Shown one piece after another: positions 38,506-47,500 of a stretch of 64,000 nucleotides of DNA; positions within the stretch are counted from its first letter, which is position 1; every line of letters starts with the position of its first letter. This DNA is from an uncultured Roseobacter sp. (lineage in GTDB: Bacteria; Pseudomonadota; Alphaproteobacteria; Rhodobacterales; Rhodobacteraceae). The stretch covers positions 496,001 to 560,000 of the forward strand of contig NZ_CANMNK010000004.1 in the NCBI RefSeq assembly GCF_947499265.1, in the 5' to 3' direction. The translations under genes were made by a program, and so were the position numbers. The notes below the pieces were generated by a model. That model saw nothing but the letters and a program-made list of their open reading frames with translations. It was not told the DNA's origin and ran no database searches.

Positions 38506-40021
38506 TGGTCTCGACCCATCTGAACGACAGAAGGTTAAGTCGCTCTTCAGACGAAAGGTCGCGCATCCAGTCATCTTGAGAGATCGTCGTCAGATACGAG
38601 CAGCCAGCGGCTATCTGAGTGCTGTATTCGGCCTCGGCGAGGAAACTCCAAATGCCCTGCCAGTATCAACACTAGAGTGGTCAAGCACCACCTTGTCGTT
38701 CGGCTCCAAGCAGCTTGCACTGATCGACGTGGAGCAGGCGAATGCTGTGAGCTTCCTCTTGGCCAAGAGCTTCTTACACGAAAGGCCGATATTCCCTTAT
38801 ATCGAGTTCATGGTCCGGGCATCTGAATTCTTCTATAGCACCGACCAGAAGGGGCTGGCTCTGCTGGTTGCTAAGAAGGCAAACGACAGGCTGCGGCGCT
38901 ACGCTCGTTCACAAAAGCACTTCCCGCGTTTTCCGCGGCCTATTGCACCAAACGAGGAAGCCTTCAACGCGCTCACTTCAGGCATGGTGCTGTCCTTTGT
39001 TACTGGGCACGAGATCGGCCATCTCGCCCTGAACAAGCCTGGGCCGCTGAACGAAATAGCCGCATGGGTGACCGCCACCTATGAAGATAACGAGAGCGAA
39101 GCGAATAGGCATTCTCCTGGTCAGTCTATCCGCTTCTTGAAACCGGAGTGTGTGCAGAAATTCAACGCCGACGGTGTCTTCAGTGGCGACATAATCCAAG
39201 GGATCAAGTTCAGAGATCGGTGGGACTATCTCAAGCAACTTCAGCAAGGAGAGGCATTCTCTGATGTGCTGGGACTGGTGGCAATGACGCACGCAGCGTC
39301 CGAGGCGCGGGTAGAGCCCGACGTAGCTGCGCTCGTTGTGGTAGAAATGCTTGAGTTCACAGAAATGCTCATGGCCCTGAAGCGGCTCCTACCTCGGCTC
39401 CCTGTGCGCGGTTCCAGCGCGAATGTGTCATATGAACCCACGTCACTTGGATTTCGGCGTTTCATGTTTGTTGAGGCGGTTCAGGCGATGAAGGAGCGGA
39501 CCCTCCCGCTTCCCGACATCGTTCTGTCTTACTGGAGTGGTTTATCCGAGAGCGCACTGTCAAACCTGAAGAGGGCGAACCAGTCTGGAGAACTATACAG
39601 TGTCTCGAACAGATCGGTGCACATAGCTCGTGGTGCGTTGTTAGTTAGTAGCCTAGGGCACATGCCGGAAGCTCCATCTGAAGAGACGATCCACGAAACA
39701 TTTGGGCCGATGGCGGGAAACGGATTCTTCTTGGCAAGTTGCCAAAAGATTCCAGAGCGTTGGTTCAGAATTAATCTTCACGATGACTGGACGCCCCGAC
39801 CTGAAGATGAGGCGGTGCCGGTTGGCTATGCTTCAGCGATTTGCGACGTGGCAAACATAGTTAAAAAGAAGTCTCATTCCGATGCTGCTGACGAAATAGT
39901 CGGGCGGCAGGGTGATCTAGATCGCCCCGCGATGCTCGACCTGATACGGCATCCCCGCGAACAGGTTTTTCGTCGACGGGTGAACGGGCGTTGGCCGAAT
40001 ACAGTAATGCGTCACTTCTAG
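38492..40021 (+). CDS. HExxH zinc metallopeptidase-like protein, partner of the EACC1-like gene
   Basis: A 509-residue protein. The start at ATG 38492 overlaps the upstream gene. The sequence TGHEIGHLAL (residues 171-180) is a HExxH zinc-binding motif. About 75 residues on, GEAFSDVLGL resembles the ExxxD third-ligand region of gluzincin peptidases. An N-terminal ~160 residues of unknown fold precede it, and a long C-terminal part has no recognisable domain. No signal peptide: it should act in the cytoplasm or at the inner face of the membrane, next to its membrane partner. A proteolytic effector of a conflict system is a fair hypothesis. Confidence 0.65.
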   Translation: MTTFSGLDPSERQKVKSLFRRKVAHPVILRDRRQIRAASGYLSAVFGLGEETPNALPVSTLEWSSTTLSFGSKQLALIDVEQANAVSFLLAKSFLHERPIFPYIEFMVRASEFFYSTDQKGLALLVAKKANDRLRRYARSQKHFPRFPRPIAPNEEAFNALTSGMVLSFVTGHEIGHLALNKPGPLNEIAAWVTATYEDNESEANRHSPGQSIRFLKPECVQKFNADGVFSGDIIQGIKFRDRWDYLKQLQQGEAFSDVLGLVAMTHAASEARVEPDVAALVVVEMLEFTEMLMALKRLLPRLPVRGSSANVSYEPTSLGFRRFMFVEAVQAMKERTLPLPDIVLSYWSGLSESALSNLKRANQSGELYSVSNRSVHIARGALLVSSLGHMPEAPSEETIHETFGPMAGNGFFLASCQKIPERWFRINLHDDWTPRPEDEAVPVGYASAICDVANIVKKKSHSDAADEIVGRQGDLDRPAMLDLIRHPREQVFRRRVNGRWPNTVMRHF

Positions 40022-40095
40022 TCGCGTGCGCCATTTGTCAGTCATAGCTGCTTCGTCTATTCTGGTTTACTAGGTGAGGTCAAACACGCTGATCT

Positions 40096-40506
40096 TCAAC
40101 TACTAGAGTCTGAGTGCCACTCTGCGATACTATCGTGCAGCATCCATGGAGATGGTGCTTCAAGCGTACATTCAGATGCGCCAGTGGCAGTGAACACACT
40201 CCACTCATCGTCATCTTGCATTTCCCAAGACCCGATGACCTCACCGTCGATCAGTAACACGTCCCCTTTGTATTTTTCGTCATGGTAGCCGGTCATCACT
40301 ATTCCAAGCCGAACCTGAGCGCCGTTCTCCACGAGTTCGCAAACGGCCTTAAATTGCTGCGAGATGCTATCTACAGTTGAACCGGTGAACTCACCATTCT
40401 CAAATACCTTGTACCTAAGGATGCCTGAGTAGCTTCCGTCTGCGCGGCTCGAAATCTCACAAGACATTTCGCCGTAGATCAATGTATCTGTCTTCATGGC
40501 CTCCAT
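40096..40506 (-). CDS. hypothetical protein
   Basis: A 136-residue acidic soluble protein, not recognised. Beta-strand-rich pattern (YGEMSCEISSRADGSYSGILRYKVF and GDVLLIDGEVIGSWEMQDDDEWSVFTATG) with no membrane span. M4 (40497, MKTDTLIY) is an alternative start, since GGAGG lies just before it. It stands alone between the peptidase gene and the RNA-repair block, on the opposite strand to the former. Confidence 0.5.
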   Translation of the reverse strand: MEAMKTDTLIYGEMSCEISSRADGSYSGILRYKVFENGEFTGSTVDSISQQFKAVCELVENGAQVRLGIVMTGYHDEKYKGDVLLIDGEVIGSWEMQDDDEWSVFTATGASECTLEAPSPWMLHDSIAEWHSDSSS

Positions 40507-40794
40507 GATGACCCAGATGCTTGACCGGCGCTACCCTGTCAGTGTCAGGTTTAGGTATCCCTCCTGGAAAGCGACTGTCGATAAGTGACCTGCGTCATGG
40601 CAAGCAAGAAGCAAACAGCTAGTCGCTCCAATAGGCTTTCAGTCAAAATGGTGAGACAGGTTTAAGGGGTTAAGACACCACGACAGGTATGATCAATTCT
40701 ACCGGCCACCACCCAGCCTTCTGCGCCTTTCAGAGAGGTTAGGAGAGGGTTAGTGGACTGGTCAGGGAGCACCGATCAGGCACTGAGAGAGCCG

Positions 40795-41166
40795 CTATGG
40801 CAGTCCCAACGCCGCATACACTTCAATGAAGCTGGGCACGTCAATGACCCTCGGTAGCCGCCGACGCTCTCCTGTGTGCCGTTCCATTTCAGCCTCGGCT
40901 TTTTTGTAAACCCTATTCAACTGTAGTAGCCGGGCCGGGATGCCATGGTTGCCACCAACTCTCGACCACGCCTCCATCACAAACGGCTGCAACCGCATCT
41001 CATAAGCCAAATCGGCTATTGTGATTGGGCCACCATCATTGCCCGCGAAGATGGGCAAACGCCGCAGAAACGCACGTAACTCCTCATCACCGGCATGGTT
41101 CAGAAACTCCAGGGCGTCGGGTAGATCAGACGACAACGTGTTTGCTCGATAATCTGGTTTGCTCAT
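40795..41166 (-). CDS. hypothetical protein downstream of the RNA-repair genes
   Basis: A 123-residue helical soluble protein of no known family. It has a DELRAFLRRLPIFAGNDGGPITIADLAYEMRLQPFVMEAWSRVGG central segment and a basic middle (HTGERRRLPRV). It lies 76 bp after the HD-Pnk stop on the same strand, so it may be the third gene of that operon and could act as a regulator or accessory; this is position-based only. Confidence 0.5.
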   Translation of the reverse strand: MSKPDYRANTLSSDLPDALEFLNHAGDEELRAFLRRLPIFAGNDGGPITIADLAYEMRLQPFVMEAWSRVGGNHGIPARLLQLNRVYKKAEAEMERHTGERRRLPRVIDVPSFIEVYAALGLP

Positions 41167-41242
41167 TTCATGTTCCTTTTGGTCCGAGCCCAGTAGGTTC
41201 TCGATCCTCCAGGATATTTACCCTGCCGGTTAGTATTGGCGG

Positions 41243-42391
41243 TCATGATACAACAAGCAGGCTGTGAGCCTCCCACATCTGTGGTGGTTCCAGCTTCTTC
41301 GCCAGGTGATCAATCACAGCATCAGGTACCGCATCCTGACGATCCCGGTTCTGACGGCGCAGTTGATCAGGGCCGGGTTCGAGGTAGACAATCTCGATCC
41401 GGGCACCGTAGTCCCGCAGTAGCCGCAGAACCCGTGATCGGTTCTGTCGTGTCACATTGGTAGCGTTCCAGGCAAAATCACGTCCTGCCCGCAGGTGCTC
41501 TCTGGCCCGTTCATGTGCGGCTTGAATGACCTGACCTTGGTTGTCAGTTGCAGTGACGCCCAGTTCGGCCCGGATGAGGTCGAGACTAACAACCGGGTGT
41601 TCCGGGCGGTGCTTATTGATCCAGGTATCTTTCCCCGCTCCAGGCAGGCCGGACATGACTGTGACAGTGCACGGGAATGCCTCGTGTGCCGTGTAATGTG
41701 GATCGCGGTTCTCCAGTTCGAAGAAAGCGACACGGCTTTCATCATTGGCGAAGGTGAACGGATGGTCCCAGCAACCGGCCTCCTGGAACGTCAACGTAGC
41801 GAGGCTAACACTCTCCAGTATCGCCTGCTGATCGCGACATATCCGACCCAGCGCATCGGCCTTGGCATGGAGGCACAGATGATCCGGTCTGCATCGCCAC
41901 GATGTCTCAATCGCCAAACGTTGCGGATCAGGGCGTTCGATCAGCCAGAACGGAAGTTGGTGTTGGGCGATGATCCCGCACAGCGCCTCACTCCAGGCAA
42001 ACGGAGACCCCGCATACCACAGCAGTTCCCGTGCGATGGATGCACCGACACGGGAATGACCACGGGAAGATATGCGTCCGTCATCCTCATGCTTTGTCAC
42101 GGCGGGCTTGCCGACATCATGCAAGACGGCGGCCCAGAACAGGTTGGCACGGTCCAGATCGGGAAGAGCCTGCCAGTCAGGGTCCGCTACCAGAGCCTCC
42201 ACCACCATACGTGTATGGGTGCCAACATCACCTTCGGCATGGTGGACCGGGTCCTGCGGGCAGGTGTCGAGTACGACAAGCTCCGGCCACAGAGACCAAA
42301 TCTCGCCCCAGTCCACCTGCCAAACTGGACCAGAGGGCACCAAGTCCAGCAGGTTTTCATGGGTTACGACGGGTTTGACGGGTTTAAGCAT
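41243..42391 (-). CDS. HD-Pnk: HD phosphoesterase fused to polynucleotide 5'-kinase
   Basis: A 382-residue bifunctional end-healing enzyme. The start at 42391 overlaps the ligase gene by 8 bp; the longer frame runs inside the ligase gene. N-terminal HD domain: THTRMVVEAL (His near 59) and LHDVGKP (HD at 91-92), then SRGHSRVGASIA. C-terminal kinase: P-loop GLPGAGKDT at 248-256, followed by lid-like RAREHLRAGRDFAWNATNVTRQNR. Characterised HD-Pnk proteins remove 2',3'-phosphates with the HD half and phosphorylate 5'-OH ends with the kinase half. With the ligase upstream it would reseal broken RNA. Confidence 0.82.
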   Translation of the reverse strand: MLKPVKPVVTHENLLDLVPSGPVWQVDWGEIWSLWPELVVLDTCPQDPVHHAEGDVGTHTRMVVEALVADPDWQALPDLDRANLFWAAVLHDVGKPAVTKHEDDGRISSRGHSRVGASIARELLWYAGSPFAWSEALCGIIAQHQLPFWLIERPDPQRLAIETSWRCRPDHLCLHAKADALGRICRDQQAILESVSLATLTFQEAGCWDHPFTFANDESRVAFFELENRDPHYTAHEAFPCTVTVMSGLPGAGKDTWINKHRPEHPVVSLDLIRAELGVTATDNQGQVIQAAHERAREHLRAGRDFAWNATNVTRQNRSRVLRLLRDYGARIEIVYLEPGPDQLRRQNRDRQDAVPDAVIDHLAKKLEPPQMWEAHSLLVVS

Positions 42392-43196
42392 CGTAGGCCC
42401 CCTCCATACCCAGCGTGGGTGCAAAGATATCGACGCCATCGGCCAAGCCGTTGGCCAGGATCGGACGGTCATGCCAGTGTCCGTCAGCCGCCTCAATCGC
42501 CTGTAAGAAATCAGCACGGACGAACTTCAAGCGGTTCTCCACGTGGTCCGCACTTTCCTGCTTCAGATACAGTCCTTCGGCCAGATCGCTATCCTCTGTC
42601 TGCTGGTCAACCATATCGGGGCGGCTGCCAGACCGCTCTGCTGCCAGTACCAGTGCGTCACGCCACTCTTCCGATTTGTACGGCGAAGGCCGGATCAGGC
42701 TGACCAGTTGGTCAACGGACCTGATCTCGCCTGCATGGACGACAGGCACCGGCATGATCGGCAGTCCGGTCAGCAAAGCCCGACGAGCCGCCGTGCTCAG
42801 GAACAGGCCAGTGTCCCGGTCTAGCACATCGAACTCCATGAAGTAATGGGGCAGTCGGTCGTAGAACACCGTATGTTTGGCATACATCCATTCGCCATAC
42901 ATGACGAAGCGGTGCCCCAGCACCGGGTGCAGGACATGTGCATGGGCCGCAGCCCAGGTCTTGAGCAAGGCGAAGTGCCTTTCCCGGCCACCACCGGTCA
43001 GATAGTGCCCGCGGCTTTGCAGCAGCAGGTTGCCATCCACGTCGAAGGACACAGCGGAATTGGCCCCGTCGAGCTTTTCTTCGACAATCAAGGGCTGGCC
43101 TGAAAGCTCTTTAATTGGTTTGTCATCCGCCATATCGCCGACCTGAAGGCGCGAACCTTCAATGTGCCGCGTACGCGGGTATTTCTGGATAGTCAT
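42384..43196 (-). CDS. RNA ligase (Rnl2-like nucleotidyltransferase)
   Basis: A 270-residue ligase. The nucleotidyl-lysine motif I is KLDG at residues 41-44 (VEEKLDGANSAVSF). Motif Ia region RGHYLTGGG follows, then motif IIIa-like YGEWMYAKHTVFYDRLPHYFMEFDV. Motif IV is EGLYLKQE and motif V NRLKFVRADF. These are the five motifs of ATP-dependent RNA ligases. The start MTIQKYPRTRH at 43196 follows GAGAC; the longer frame adds a leader with no support. It would seal 5'-phosphate to 3'-OH ends prepared by the HD-Pnk encoded next. Confidence 0.82.
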   Translation of the reverse strand: MTIQKYPRTRHIEGSRLQVGDMADDKPIKELSGQPLIVEEKLDGANSAVSFDVDGNLLLQSRGHYLTGGGRERHFALLKTWAAAHAHVLHPVLGHRFVMYGEWMYAKHTVFYDRLPHYFMEFDVLDRDTGLFLSTAARRALLTGLPIMPVPVVHAGEIRSVDQLVSLIRPSPYKSEEWRDALVLAAERSGSRPDMVDQQTEDSDLAEGLYLKQESADHVENRLKFVRADFLQAIEAADGHWHDRPILANGLADGVDIFAPTLGMEGAYDA

Positions 43197-43226
43197 AACA
43201 GTCTCACAATGTATCGATTGGTCACA

Positions 43227-43257
43227 CAAAAACGCCCGGCAGGATTTATCAGGGCGT
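43227..43257 (-). terminator. intrinsic terminator or attenuator in front of the RNA ligase operon
   Basis: On the minus strand, a stem ACGCCC/GGGCGT with a 14-nt loop is followed by TTTTTG. It sits about 30 bp before the RNA ligase start, so it either ends a transcript coming from upstream or acts as a leader terminator for the operon. The hairpin is short, hence moderate confidence. Confidence 0.4.
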
Positions 43258-43499
43258 AGGTTTGATCATGTGCGCGGCGATTACATCGGACTTCCGTGGG
43301 GTTCGGGGTTGAGACAGATAGACTGGATAGTCTGATAGCTGATTCCAATCAAGCCTGGCCTAGGTGAGGCCCTGTTCCAGTCCGCAACCGAACCGCTTTG
43401 TAAGTAGCCGTTGGCGCTGATCGCAGCCAACTTATATTCGTTCATCTCGACTACTTTAACCGACACGGTTAGCTTACGATTGCAATTACGCCAGTCCGC

Positions 43500-44171
43500 G
43501 TGTCCTCGGAGTGCAAAGCATTGGAAAGCTTCTTAAAGAGTTATACCGTCGCATGGGAAGTTGTAAGAGCAGCAGTTTTACGTCCCCAGCAATTCTACCG
43601 GGTAGTCGTCGCTGAGATCAATCTTGTCTCCTTGGTGTTGTTCTACTTTCAGTTTCAAGCCGCCGTTATCTGGATTTCGACAAGGCTCTTTGCAGCAGAT
43701 GAAAGCACAAGCGCGGAGAGTTTCTTCGAGCAGAGTTTAATTGTCACCGTTCACGGAGTGATACTGTCCACGCTGGTGATATCGATGATTATCTATGCCT
43801 TGCTGAGAATTATGAGCGTTCCTGTTTCCTTCGGCCAGATAGCCAAATACATCGCTGTGACATTCTTGGTCGGTCAAATGATAGTCGCAGGATTGCAACT
43901 ATTCCTTGAGTACTACGTGTACGCCCAATCCGGTGGATACGCATGGATGGAGGATTGGCGAGAACCGGAACCGTTCTACTCAACATTGAGCAATTTCATT
44001 GTTAACTCAGTCCTTGCACCAGGTGTTTTCATTGCTTCTGGAGTTTTGTTGGCTATCTCATCTAACCAAGTCCTAAAGGTCGGTTCCGCATTTGCACTTG
44101 GAGTTCTCTTCCACATCTTAATTCTGACGCCATTCGCATCGCACTTCTGGCTGCAATTCCTCCAAGTGTAA
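43500..44171 (+). CDS. multi-span membrane protein, Yip1-like layout
   Basis: A 223-residue integral membrane protein with about five spans. It starts at GTG 43500 after a ~300-bp gap. Spans include LVSLVLFYFQFQAAVIWIST, LIVTVHGVILSTLVISMIIYALL, IAKYIAVTFLVGQMIVAGLQLFLEY and the C-terminal pair. A Yip1/DUF-type layout (short cytoplasmic N-terminus, five spans) fits, but no defining motif was found. Island gene of unknown role; it is divergent from the RNA ligase operon and convergent with the SIR2 gene. Confidence 0.5.
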   Translation: MSSECKALESFLKSYTVAWEVVRAAVLRPQQFYRVVVAEINLVSLVLFYFQFQAAVIWISTRLFAADESTSAESFFEQSLIVTVHGVILSTLVISMIIYALLRIMSVPVSFGQIAKYIAVTFLVGQMIVAGLQLFLEYYVYAQSGGYAWMEDWREPEPFYSTLSNFIVNSVLAPGVFIASGVLLAISSNQVLKVGSAFALGVLFHILILTPFASHFWLQFLQV

Positions 44172-44516
44172 CTGTAGACGAAGCATGTGGTGCAATCGAC
44201 GTGGCCAACGCCGACCTTGGCGCATCCGAAAAAGGCGTACCTGGTCTGCGTCGTGCTTATGCAGCACCGCTCTACATGACGGCAGGTGGAAGGATAATAC
44301 CAACAGATGTCGGTCGATCCGTGCCATGCTGATAAGCGCAGAATCCAGGAAGGTCGGTATGACAGGATGCGTTGAACCATGGGCAAGGTCTGCTATCAGA
44401 CATGATGCGATCTTACCCTGACCCGAAGCACTTTGGGGTACCACAGAGGCTTGCAGCGACGGGTCGTCAAAGCTTAGTACCGTTCTGTCGTGACACATTC
44501 CCGTTGAATGAAGTGG
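44172..44516. other. intergenic stretch between membrane protein and SIR2 gene
   Basis: 345 bp between convergent genes. The open frames that cross it have no ribosome sites or family features. I see no hairpin with a T-run and no RNA gene. Confidence 0.4.
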
Positions 44517-47500
44517 TCAGTTGCTCTCGACGAGATCAATGAGTCGCAGGTATCGATGGTCCGACCTAAGCTCCGGTGCAGTGTCATCAATTACTGCCAG
44601 TATCTTCGGTAGCTCATAAGGCGGCCTGCTGAGCTTTCGTGGTGTCACCGTGTGGACTAGATCAAGGGTCGTATCTGGGAATTGTGCTGTCAGTGGGGTC
44701 TCGCCATCCAACTCCCTGGTAAACCGATAGAATGGATGTCGATCCGTTTCCACGGGAACCAGGAACTGCTTGATCGCTGCATACACGGCGGGAAAGTCCT
44801 GGGCCGTGTCATCCATGAGACTTACCCACGATGAGGTCGAGGAAGCCGTTCGATATGTGCGCTCTCTGGGCCAAACATCTTGGATGAATGGGATAACCAG
44901 TTCGTTCCATCCATCCTCGTTGCGTTGCCCAACCTGGCCAAGCCAAAAGATCACGTCGTTACGGGTGTCTTCAGACATATTCCGCAACACGTTACGCATC
45001 TCATTCCTGGTCAGCCCATGAGGCTCATCCCGATTGAAGATGCACATGAAACCAAGCCATTGCGCCGCCACCTTCGAGAGGTCACGATCCCATTGCTGCT
45101 GGTAGACCCATGGCACCAACTCCAAGAGTAGTGGCTTAGTCAGACTAGCCAGTTGTGGTCGTGGCACCCTCTGGCCATGTAGAAATCCATTCCATGCGGG
45201 CTCTGCCGCCGGGTGTTCGAATGCCAGCATCGGCACTAACCGTTCCTCGGTCCAGTCAGGATCAACAAACATCAACCAATTCAGTTTGCTTGCGGTGATA
45301 GAGACGGCATGGTCCGACCCTTCGCCTGGCGCAGCAAAGAGGCGTTCCAGTCGCGACTTAATATAATCGGGAACCAGTGAACCAGCTTCTTGCTGTTCTC
45401 CGGGAACAGCGCGGAACAGAGCACCTGTACACATACCCAACGGGCCGTTGATCGCATGGCCGTATGTGCGGCGTGACCGATCAATGACCTGACCGCCCCG
45501 ACGAACTTCACCAAGACCGCTTTCTGCTGCGTTAGGTCCTCCGTCTATGATCCCATCGACGATATGATCGAAGACCAACCACCCAAGATCAGTGTCGAAC
45601 TCTAGAATGCTCTCAAGGTTTTGCTCAATCCACCGCCCAAGTGTGTGTCCAAGCTCTTTAACCACCGTATTCGGCAATCGGGAAAGTCGGTGCAAGAAGA
45701 CCTGCCGCAGTCGTGGTGAGATATCGGCTGGCATTTCGTTGACCAGTGCACTCCAGAACCCCTGAGGATAGTCCCCATCCTTCGAAGCAACAGTAAGTGC
45801 CGACAGTGCTTTTGCAGGTTTCGCTTTCACTAATCCGGTGAAGGGCCGCCTTTCGGTGAAGTTGTCGAAGTCTCGCTCCAGGTCTTGCTTGGCCCTGGTA
45901 ACAACCTGACTCACAGGGAGATCGATTACGACATCTGGTGTTTCATCAGTACCGACCCATCCGACACGGCTGCCTCGCTGGGTAACCGTTGAAGTGGCCC
46001 ATCCGTCGCCCCATCTGTCGATGCCAGAGATAATCTCCGCCAACCGTGCTCCTTGAGCTTCGGGCAAGACACATCCCTGTAGTTCGAGATAACGAGCATA
46101 CCTTGCTGCAAACTCGTCGCGGATGCCGGGATACTCCTCGTCGGACCAGTATGACGCCTTGTCAGGCCCGCGCAGGAGGCGTTCAGCCAGTTCGATCCGG
46201 TCATCATCGGTAAATGTTGGCCATCTATCGACGATCAGGAACATCAATTCGCGGGAGACATCCGTATCCCAAAAAATATCCTGGTCCAAAGCCAGCAGTC
46301 TAGAAGCGACCTGATCAGCGGTGAATAATTTTGTCTTGGAGAATGCATATAGCCTCAGCTTGCGGAAGAAGTATCTGTCGATCTCCGGCCAGGTAAGAAC
46401 ATGCCCAAGGGCGGTATCTTGGTCATGCTCGGCCAGCCTATCGAAGAGTTCGATAAACAGCCCCATCACCTCGCCAGCATCAGAAGCCCGCTCTTCGCCA
46501 TCCACTTCACGTCCAGGGTAGCAGGTCGGTGTGACGAAGTAGGTTGTGCCGATGTCGGCCAACATACCGGACGCCGCGACCATCCCTTGTTCCAACAAGC
46601 CACACACTGACCCAAGCATGTCATCTGGGACGGGTAAGTCCTCGTTGTGCCGCTCAAGAAACTTCACCTCAAATTGTCCGAGGTCACCGAGGCGTAGGTC
46701 GCCCCATTCTCCACTAGGCGGCTGAACACCACCAAGGCGGTAGGGTGGCTTGATCTCGATCCGTGGCGCACAAATCCGACCGAAGTCCCGCAGAACGCTT
46801 GAGTTCCATCCTTCAGTGTCTATGCGCTTCTTTACATCAAACCAATCGCCGTCCCACTGACGATTCCTAGGGTCTTTGTGGTGTTCAATGATCAGGTTCC
46901 AGGTATGCCGGGCTTGCTCATGCAAGTCTGGCAACTGCGCGATCCGCCACGCTAGGTGCTGTAGAAGGCGAGGGTGAAGACCGTTCTGCCTGATCGCCCA
47001 CCACGCCAGAACGGGGCTGTTAACGTTCTTCCCGATCCAGGTGAGGAGATGCCACAGCCGAGGTGGGACAGCTTCGTATCCTTCGGCTTGTCGTCCTCCG
47101 AGACGGTGCGGCTCATTTGGGTTCTCATCCCCGTGACGCCAAACCAGCAGGCTGTCGTTTGTGACGCCACGTCGATAATCCTCATCTGTGATGCGAGGCA
47201 GGTCGTCGTCTAGGCCATAGGCATCCCGTGGATCAAAGGTCTCCGCATCATCGCCGTAGCCAGTAGCTTCCTGGGCAGATCGGACATTGGCATCCAAGAC
47301 ACAGACCCATTCAGGATGTGCGGACGGCTCGGCCTCTGTGAAGAGCTTCGCACCTGGCACGGACTTTAGCACATGTGCCATCTGTCCCCGCTGGTAGGCG
47401 AGAAGTGTCTTTGGGTCCCTTTGTGCACCATCGATCACAGATGCCCGCCATGCCCTCGGATCATCAGCACGAACAGCCCAGGCTTCCATGGTCTGCCATA

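Noticed and set aside
41495-42703. A 402-codon open frame on the + strand across the HD-Pnk gene
   Set aside because: The minus-strand HD and P-loop motifs are clear and overlap properly with the ligase gene; the + frame has no recognisable protein.
43281-43466. A 61-codon GTG-start frame before the RNA ligase operon
   Set aside because: Weak ribosome site and no family; it is mentioned only because a terminator-like hairpin follows it. Not listed as a gene.
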